The position numbers were made by a program, and so were the translations under genes. Below are positions 56,606 through 64,000 of a stretch of 64,000 nucleotides of DNA, in pieces (position 1 is the stretch's first letter; each line of letters begins with the position of its first letter). The stretch spans positions 507,489 through 571,488 of the forward strand of contig NW_024468522.1 in assembly GCF_001632365.1 (NCBI RefSeq), given 5' to 3'. A model generated the notes under the pieces. That model was not told where the DNA came from, ran no database searches, and saw nothing but the letters and a program-made list of their open reading frames with translations. The stretch is from Laetiporus sulphureus 93-53. Taxonomy: Eukaryota; Basidiomycota; Agaricomycetes; Polyporales; Laetiporaceae.

Positions 56606-59600
56606 TGTTTGCACAATGTGGCACGTACTCGTCGGCTATTATCTTTTGGATGGAATTTAGATCAATCAAATTCATGATGATTCTATCGCTAAAATGCCCG
56701 AGAAGCATGGTATCGTCGGAATAATGTGGTGGATGGCGAGTAACTGTCCATGTACTACTATGGCGTGCATTTTTACCTCGAGAGCTCATTGATTAAAACA
56801 GCATGTGTTTAAATGGATAGGTGCCATCACTGGCTAGCTCTCCAGTGTCTATAGGCCTGGTTTGGAGATATGCGATGCCGCCGTCCTAGATCCTTGAGAC
56901 AGTGAGTCGATGGAGTGTGGCCTAGTTGTGTCTCAATCGCTCAGACCAGATTTACTTCCTCAGGTTATGGTACCCGACAATGTGATCGCAACTGCAAGAA
57001 TTTTCGATGCTCAGAGCTAGTTCGATGCAGAGCATCCCTCCAGTGGCATTTATGATCAGCATCATTGATAGTAAGCCCTACATCATCTAAAAAATGAAGA
57101 ACTGTCTGTTGTCTGATCGTCGTGATCGAAGACCATCTTCCATCTAGTTTTTAAGTCCTAAATGCGATGTTTGCTACGATAGTCCGACTTCTCCTGATTT
57201 CCGCATGAGCAATCATACTGTCTGATGTTGTCACTCAGCTCCGGTCATTGTGCGTCTTTCTTTCTTCATCTTTGCCGTCCGTGCTCGCAGACTGTATGCA
57301 ACTTAAAGGATCTCTCGGTAGAGTGGGGTCGATGCCTTCAACCCACGCAATATCGACTTTTCACAAAGCCCCAGCCGCATTCATGGCGGAGAAACGTGAA
57401 CACTGAAGCAAAATCGCGATACATTTTCTTCATTCCATCCCACATGCTCTAGACATACGTCGTAAATCTCCTTCGCCGCGCCAAAGGTTCGAATTGGATC
57501 CGCACAGCTTAGCCTTGCTTCTGGGCCGCAGGTGCCCAATGGCGTCTTCTTGGCTTGTCAAACTAAATTCAAATCAACCTCAGCCACGAAAAACAAAGCT
57601 TCGTAATGCTTTTTGATATCCTATTGCCTCCAATTCCAACTGGTCTACGCATGATTTCAATTTGTTGCACTGGAGTGCGCTCTGCGAGGCTGGGTCAGGC
57701 GTAGGTTTTGCCATCATTCCTGTGCTTTTTTGCTGACTCACGTCATAGCTAGTCCATTTCAGCATCATTCCAATCAGCCCTCTCCGTATGCAGCCGGTCA
57801 GCCGGTCCATGTGATGCTAGCAGCTCCCATAGGACAATTATCTTTCATAACACTAAACGGATGGCCTGCGACTAGGAAGCATGTATACATGAAGGCGCAG
57901 CATTGTTATTTCGCGGGGGGTATTGGCCATCGACTTTTTTCAGTCGTGTCACACCTCAATTCTGTCCTCTCAAGGCACCTCCCTCGACTTCGAATTAGAT
58001 TCATGGACTTGTCTAGTTCTCCACCATCCGCACGCGTTAAAATTCGGTGCATTCGCCCGTGATGAAGCATGGTGAATGGACGCGTACATTGACGGCAGTC
58101 GCTAGTCCCTTTGCAACCACCTTGTGATCGCATAGGAACACGTTTGAATCGCAAAATTGAGCGGCATCATGGTGCACTTGGGGATTCTGCTCTCGACCAC
58201 TCACAACAACATTGGTGTATCTGTCAAATTGTCCATACCTGCTTCCCTTCTCGACTTTGCGTTGTCGTCATCAGTCCGCCTCGCGCCTAGATTTCCGATG
58301 CTTGGTGTCGACAATTTTCGTGGAGATTCGATTCGTTATCAACACCCTAGGCTTGCAGCATCTACGAATAAAAAGTTCCGGCCACAACTTGGACCCGTCC
58401 GCGTGCAACGGAGCAACCTGCAAGGCGAGAAAAATGCCATGGTGCCTTTCGCTCATTTAGGCATAAGTGCCTTTTCACCGTCTGTGCCGGCTGAGACAAA
58501 TGTGCGGATCTTTGACTCAAGAACAATCCGGGCTCCGAATTGTCAAATCATAGCGGAGCTCATCGTTGTGTCCACACGATCAGATGGCCCAGAGTGCGGA
58601 AACAGTCTCGCCGATACCTTCCATACGTCGAACGCTATTACATCGCGTTGAAATATCGACTTCGGCAGTCCACCACACACTGCGTCTGACAGTCTGGGCT
58701 TGTCTCGGAATCGACATAGTCCCCGTGCTTTCTGGATTTCACAATCTATTGACCGCATTGCATAAATGTCGACCACTGTTCTCTCGCAGTGCCACGACGT
58801 CAGTTGGAAAATTGGCGCAGAGATCGCGCCATGAATTGGTGGTCGGTCAGAAATTTTTACCAGGACGAATGTCAGACTGGCGTTGGCGGCTGCCGCAGCG
58901 GAAACCATATGACCCCTTTTCCTCCAACAACCCAGCCGCAAAGCCTCCACAGCATGCCTTCTTCCGTACCAACAGCAAATCTGCCGAGGGTATCTGTATT
59001 TGTCCATCTAGCGGTGGACGATGTTCCGCTCGCTGCTCTGCAGTCCACATGCGCGTGTCCGTGTGTCAGCGCGGGTGGCCGTACGTTCCTGGTGCACCTA
59101 AGACAAGAACCGGCAACCAGCCGATGGAGTGTTACACATGCGATCCTAGTGCGGCGGAGAAATCCTATTCTTCGCGATAATCCAGCCTGTTACCGCTCTA
59201 TTGGGGCCAGCTGCCGGTATGCCTCAACGGCGTGCAGTAGAGTGCGCATTTATGCGTGTTCCTGGTGTCGGAAGCGTTCATTGAGCTTGGTGGGAGAGAC
59301 CAGTGTGATCATATCGTCCCACCCTGGATATCTTATCTGATTAGGCACCGCCCAGATGCCGGTCACGGCTGCGACGTCACGCGCTGCCCTCCTCTCATCC
59401 CGCGACGATCCCATCTACGTGCCAGTTGACGTGGTTCGATCCACATGGTCAGCCGAGGATCGTTCTCACCCGTGCTCTGAGCGTGCTCTATTGCACCAGC
59501 TCCCGGTCGCTCGCAAAACGATTCGAGCAGTCCATCTATCTGATTTGACAAACGCCATCAGGCTAGGCAACGTCCGACTGCCCCACACCCTCCCATCAAG

Positions 59601-60394
59601 GGGACCTCCAAGCATAATCTGGTCGCGACCAGGCTCATGATGCGCTCCTATCCCCATCGTGCTAACGCTGACGGTATCATGTTTAACCGTGCCCACGGGC
59701 GCTCATCCCCATGTCTGCGAACGGCTGCTTCCAAGCACTGTTTGGTGTGGACGGACGGCACAGGCGACCTCGACGCACTGCGGCGATTCGGGCATAGCGT
59801 CACAGACGGTGGAGACGTTTCCTGTGCGATGTCCGATTGTGCGTCGGAGGTCCGTCCGACGAATACGGCCAACATTCGGCTGCGAGGTTGCAACGGCCTG
59901 CTCCTGCTGGAAAGCTCTGTCGCACGAGCCGAGCGCGGAGACATGTGCGCTGTGGTGTTCGGGTCTGCCCATAAGGTCGCCGGTGATGATCACATGGTTG
60001 TAAACTGTGCTGCACGCGAGGGGCTACGCCAAGACATGGCCATTCCACCCGAAAATAGCTCCTCGGATCCGCGCAACAGGACGCTATGCTGAGTGAGGAT
60101 TCCCTTCCATCGAACTCTGGTGAGAACGTTCTTGGCGTCGCGATTTGACAGGCTGACTATGTAGACCAGGCACATCGTATGCACGTACAAGCTTGAACCA
60201 TTCACGCCATTGATTGATCCTAGCAACTATCTTACAAAACGGGCCCCTTCTGAGACGTGACCGTTTCAACAGTACATTTTGGCCATAACAAGAAGTGTAC
60301 GAAAAGAAACACATCAGAAAGCTGAAAGGGCGAAAAGAACAGCGTCTGCAATATGCGTGCACACGCGCAACGCACATGTCTACCGTTGCGGTCC
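56606..60394. other. 3.8-kb region without a recognised gene
   Basis: Several medium frames overlap on both strands between 58.1 and 60.1 kb (for example 58157-58651 +, 58543-59007 -, 59637-60092 +). None shows a known motif or a convincing splice chain. A fast-evolving or decayed gene is possible. A single ATCAGATAA GATA-type site lies at 59333-59341 on the minus strand. The right end is the 3' side of FTR1. Confidence 0.5.
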
Positions 60395-61918
60395 TCATGC
60401 GATGACTTCCTCCTCCGGCTTGCTGGCCTTCTCGTCATTTGCCTCGAGCGCGAGCCTTTCCTGACGTTCCCGGCGACGCACGCCTGCAGCACTTTCCTTG
60501 CCCAACAGCTTCGTGCGACCCTAGAAACAGCGAAACATCATACGTTAGAATTCTCCCGCGAAGAATCCGGTAAACAAAATACAGACCTCCTTGAACTTGA
60601 GGTAAATGAGCACGACAATCACGGCGAGCCAGTAGAACACATAGGAGAGGATGCTGCCAATCGTCGCACTATTCGTCCAGCCGAAGATGGCGTTAAAAAT
60701 TGACCAGCCGTCACTGTCCAAGTTATTCTCGGGGTTACAGCAGTCGAGATGCCAGACATTTCCTTGAACATCGAACGATCCCGGGCCATCGCCTCCTGTG
60801 TCGTCGACATCTGCACCGACGCTATGAAGAGAAAGAAGGACAGCTGTCAGCGAGAGCAAAAATATCTTGGAGGACGTGCATACATGTTGTCAAAGTGCTG
60901 CTCCTGAAAGTCCCAGACACCCCTGCTGAACAGTCCGGCACCGATGAGGAGAATGAAGTTCGTCATCACAACCATAAATATCGTCAATGCTGGGAAGGCG
61001 CAAGTTCAATCACGCGTTTCCAACACGCTGAATGCTAGAAACTCACTCGTGCGACTGGCAAAGGCATAAATGAGGTATCCACAGATGCAGCCGCAGATGA
61101 AGCCGACGATAGCAGCGATCGGAATCGCGGTGGCACTCTGTCCGAGCGACACACCACCGACGAAGACGACAGCTTCCATGCCCTCACGCAAGACGGTGAT
61201 AAGCGGCAGGATGAACAGTACCCAGCGGCCGGCACGAGTCGATCTGTCCACGCCTGAAATGAAGAAGTGGCAAGTCAGCTGCCAGACAATCTCCCGGTTA
61301 GCCATAATGGCAAACGCACGCTTTCCGGAGAAGGCGTTGAGTAGCTTGATGCGCCACTTTGCCTTTGCGCGGTCCATCTTGAGCATGGTAACACCCATAA
61401 CGAAGATGATGAGCGATGCGATGACCGAGAAAATTCCTGCAGGCAGCACCGGTGAGCGGAGTGCTTTTTGCGGCGGTAGCACGCGTCTTCTCACCTTCCC
61501 ACAGCTCCTCTGTACTTGCCCACAAATTGGACGCTTGGGTGAACCAGATGGCGATGAAAGCAGCACCGATAGCAGCTGCAATGATCAAGCCGAGAAGAGA
61601 ACCAAAAAATATCTGCAGCCGCATCTTGCGCATCAGCCGCTTCATCACGAGCTCGCGGTCGCTTTCGTCCAGGAGCTCAGGTGCAGATTCATCGCCGTGC
61701 TGTGTCGATGAAGCCGTGTCAGAATGTGGCTTCGCTTCGTGCTCTGCATCGCCCAACTCCTCCTGCGCATTGTGTTCCGTCAAGCCCAGCGCCGTTCCGT
61801 CGCTCTCCTTCACGATCTGCTCGACGAGACCGAGCAGGACGGAGACGATGATGGCCGCCTCGAGGGTCTCACGAAAGACGATGAAGAAGATAGGCACGGA
61901 GAAGACGCTCTTGCCCAT
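60395..61918 (-). CDS. FTR1: High-affinity iron permease
   Basis: Six exons: 61918-61495, 61436-61320, 61253-61047, 60989-60884, 60821-60587, 60520-60395; 404 residues. A polytopic plasma-membrane protein (about seven hydrophobic segments) that imports Fe3+ produced by its partner ferroxidase Fet3. It has both REXXE iron-binding motifs: RETLE at residues 16-20 (FFIVFRETLEAAI) and REGME at 203-207 (ITVLREGMEAVVFVGG). A hydrophilic Glu/Asp/His-rich loop lies at ~35-85, and a Cys-Cys-containing exoplasmic loop (WHLDCCNPENN) precedes the last membrane segment (ILSYVFYWLAVIVVLIYL). The charged tail (RRRERQERLALEANDEK) is cytosolic. It is divergent from FET3 and shares its 760-bp promoter. Confidence 0.95.
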
Positions 61919-62061
61919 GGTGTGTTACGGCACGATGTAGGACGTCGGGCGGTGAGTGGTGCGTGGGACGCGACACGGGAGGGCTGAACGCGACAGGGCA
62001 AGGCCGGAGTGCCCTGGCATGGTGGATGGAGTATATGAATGGTCGGGGCAGAATGCGGACT

Positions 62062-62070
62062 ATCTGATAA
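62062..62070 (+). promoter_or_regulatory. GATA-type iron-response site 1
   Basis: ATCTGATAA; about 145 bp upstream of the FTR1 start. Confidence 0.65.
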
Positions 62071-62101
62071 TTTTCGCAATCAGGGCCGACGGCAAAATAT
62101 C

Positions 62102-62110
62102 TTATCTGAT
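62102..62110 (-). promoter_or_regulatory. GATA-type iron-response site 2
   Basis: TTATCTGAT on the plus strand, reading ATCAGATAA on the minus strand. Confidence 0.65.
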
Positions 62111-62434
62111 ATGATAGCATCCGATGGATCGCGGCCTTGCGAGAACGTCATGCCTGTGCTTGGCACACTCAAATTGCTGGGCATCTCGCTTAAAGACGCG
62201 CTGGTATTCCTCCCAGCGCAGGCCGATTTTGCACTTGCACCCTGCTGACCAGGACGTGTACTGCCTCCATCGCGAAGTCGAGCAATCCAGCGGAGGTGAG
62301 TGGGCGGAGAAGAGCGCGCACAGACTTCTGCATCAGCCAAGAGGGTGCGTAGCCACATCCAGCCATTCCCAATCCGCCGTTTTGGGGTTTGATTATCAGC
62401 AAGAACCATCGAGATCCTCGATCATCTCGGCCTT

Positions 62435-62443
62435 ATCAGATAA
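62435..62443 (+). promoter_or_regulatory. GATA-type iron-response site 3
   Basis: ATCAGATAA within TTATCAGATAA; about 236 bp upstream of the FET3 start. Confidence 0.65.
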
Positions 62444-62678
62444 AACTTCCCTTGCCAGTGTCCCTCGCTGCTCCTTCGTCGAGAGGCACCCTACCGCCCT
62501 TCTCCCCGTGCGACTCCGACCATCGCTGCCGCACCCTGAAAACTGAGCGGGCATTCGGTCCACTTGAGCCAATTTCGCCCTCCTCAAACCGTCTCATAGA
62601 ACCGCTGCTCTCTCCCTCCTCGCCAGCCATCGCCCACCCCAGCACCTGCTGGCCAGCAAGAGACAAGGATAGGACGAG

Positions 62679-64000
62679 ATGATGTGGTCTGCATTCGCCC
62701 TCATCGCCGCTGCCGCCCCCGCCCTCGCGGGCATCCACGAGATGTGGTGGAATATCACGTACGTTGAGGACATCAACCCCGATGGCCTCTACCCGCGTCG
62801 GGTCATTGGTGTCAACGGCTCGTGGCCGTAAGTGAACCTCCCGCACTCGCGTTTCTTAACATACTCACTCGCCGCTTTGACAGCCTACCAGCCTACGCGG
62901 TCAACTCGACCGACTCTCTCGTCGTGCATGCCCACAATAGTCTCGACCAGCCCGCGACGCTGCACCATCATGGGATGTTCTTCAACTCGACATCCTGGAT
63001 GGACGGTGCCCAGCAAGTCGGCCAGTGGTAAGTCCAGCCCATCGTCTTGATCGCCCACCCAAAACACGGACTAACACATTGTCACATTAGCGGTATTCCT
63101 CCCGGCGAGGACTTCACCTACGTCGTGCCCATCAACACGTCTGGGCAGTCAGGAACGTACTGGGTGCATTCGCACGCCGGGGTTAGTACCGTCCTCCTAG
63201 TCATTGCCGTAGCGTGTACGCTTACCGCCAACCTCACAGGGCCAATACGTCGACGGTCTGCGCTCTACCTTCGTTATTAATCCCGAAGAGGAGAAGTATG
63301 ATTACGACGAGGACTACACCATCGTTATCGCCGACTGGTACCATGACCAGCAAGCCAATCTCCTTACCGAGTTTATCAGCATCTCCAACCCTGGTGGCGC
63401 AGAGCCTGTGCCCGGTGCGTGCCTGACCCGCGCTGTGTGATTTTGTAGAGTGCTGATCGCGAACGCCCTGATGAGTAGACGCACCGCTGATGTATTTTCT
63501 CAAGACGCAAACAGGCGAATATGTGCCGCCTAAAGCTGGCTCAAACCCGTATCCCACAACGGCATCGGTGGGCTTCAACGAGAACGCGACGCTATCGTTT
63601 GAGGTGTGTCCATTGCGAGTTCTGTTTGTCGAAGCATCAATGCCGACGTGCACGTCAACAGGCAGGAAAGACTTACCGTTTGCGGGTGGTGAACAACGGT
63701 GGCTTCGCAGGCTTCTTCTTCTGGATCGACGGGCATCAGATGCGCATCATCGAAGCGGATGGGGTGCGTTGTTGTTTATCAGTGTTGTGAAATGATGGCG
63801 GCCAACGCTTCGGCAATTTATCAGACAGACACCGAGGAGTACGAGATCGACCAAATTAATTTGGGCGTGGCGCAGCGCTACTCCATCCTGGTCACCGCGC
63901 TCAATGACACGACGGCCAACTACGCCATCCATGCGAACTTTGATACGAGTATGTTCGACACCGTGCCCGACACTCTGAACCCGAGTGAGTGACGGACCCC
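62679..64000 (+). CDS. FET3: Multicopper ferroxidase (partial, 5' part)
   Basis: Exons 62679-62827, 62884-63027, 63091-63181, 63240-63414, 63479-63603, 63662-63763 and 63825-63984 join in frame. The next donor (GTGAGT) is at 63985, and the gene continues beyond the window. It starts with a signal peptide (MMWSAFALIAAAAPALAG) and enters the first cupredoxin domain with copper motifs LHHHGMF and WVHSHAG. The second domain starts around DYTIVIADWYHDQ. N-glycosylation sequons are frequent (NITY, NSTD, NSTS, NATL). It is called Fet3 rather than laccase because it pairs with FTR1 and shares the AGGQYVDGLRSTFVI and VIADWYH regions. The membrane anchor and copper motifs 3 and 4 are outside the window. 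Fet3 oxidises Fe2+ to Fe3+ for direct transfer to Ftr1. Confidence 0.92.

Larger units (their letters stand above)
61919..62678. promoter_or_regulatory. Bidirectional FTR1-FET3 promoter with GATA sites
   Basis: 760 bp between the two start codons. Three matches to ATCWGATAA, the consensus bound by fungal iron-responsive GATA repressors (SreA/Urbs1 type), occur at 62062-62070, 62102-62110 (minus) and 62435-62443. The last is palindromic: TTATCAGATAA. CCAAT boxes at 62369-62373 and 62569-62573 would suit the CCAAT-binding complex with HapX. Iron-repressed co-expression of both genes is inferred. Confidence 0.75.

Noticed and set aside
57480..57500. tRNA B-box-like GGTTCGAATT
   Set aside because: No matching A box or cloverleaf around it; no tRNA gene was found in the window.
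58157..60092. Overlapping frames between ADGF and FTR1 as candidate genes
   Set aside because: No motif recognised on either strand and no consistent splice chain; left as unannotated.

Overview
This window is nuclear DNA of a filamentous basidiomycete, most likely an Agaricomycete. The evidence is short introns of about 45-165 bp with GTRNGT...YAG borders in every gene, a FET3/FTR1 reductive iron-uptake pair, TPR-CHAT caspase-like genes, and Ty3/Gypsy chromoviruses that carry a dUTPase. Two assembly gaps are present (31951-32740 and 45262-46050). The genus cannot be read from the sequence.

Layout. 1-~1800: 3' end of a chromodomain + dUTPase Gypsy element (element I), abutting element II, a Gypsy element on the minus strand (gag-pro, RT-RNase H, truncated integrase, 1814-7889). 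8-13.8 kb: non-coding, with a diverged direct repeat and a 418-bp hAT-like MITE with a perfect 8-bp target duplication. 13.8-16.25 kb (-): five-exon bHLH transcription factor with an unusually long loop. 16.3-24.6 kb: GC-rich, strand-asymmetric DNA with no gene I can support. 24.6-26.2 kb (+): C2H2/RING protein. 26.7-30.6 kb and 33.5-37.6 kb (both -): two paralogous TPR-CHAT genes with the same seven-exon structure; the second has an in-frame stop. 38.3-52.7 kb: an LTR retrotransposon (element III, minus orientation) interrupted by a younger dUTPase chromovirus (element IV, 41788-50042); target duplications mark both insertions, and both appear to be self-primed like Tf1. 53.7-53.9 kb: decayed copy of the RING gene's 3' end. 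54.3-56.6 kb (+): intracellular ADGF/CECR1-type adenosine deaminase. 60.4-64.0 kb: divergent FTR1 (-) and FET3 (+, cut by the window end).

How the parts relate. FTR1 and FET3 form the high-affinity iron permease/ferroxidase complex, and their shared promoter holds three ATCWGATAA GATA sites expected for an iron-responsive repressor. The TPR-CHAT pair are candidate caspase-like cell-death or self/non-self genes. The retroelements account for about a third of the window, and their damage is almost entirely transitions, as expected from cytosine methylation and deamination. Exon models were built by hand from splice consensus, reading-frame continuity and, for the CHAT genes, paralogue comparison; no database search was run.
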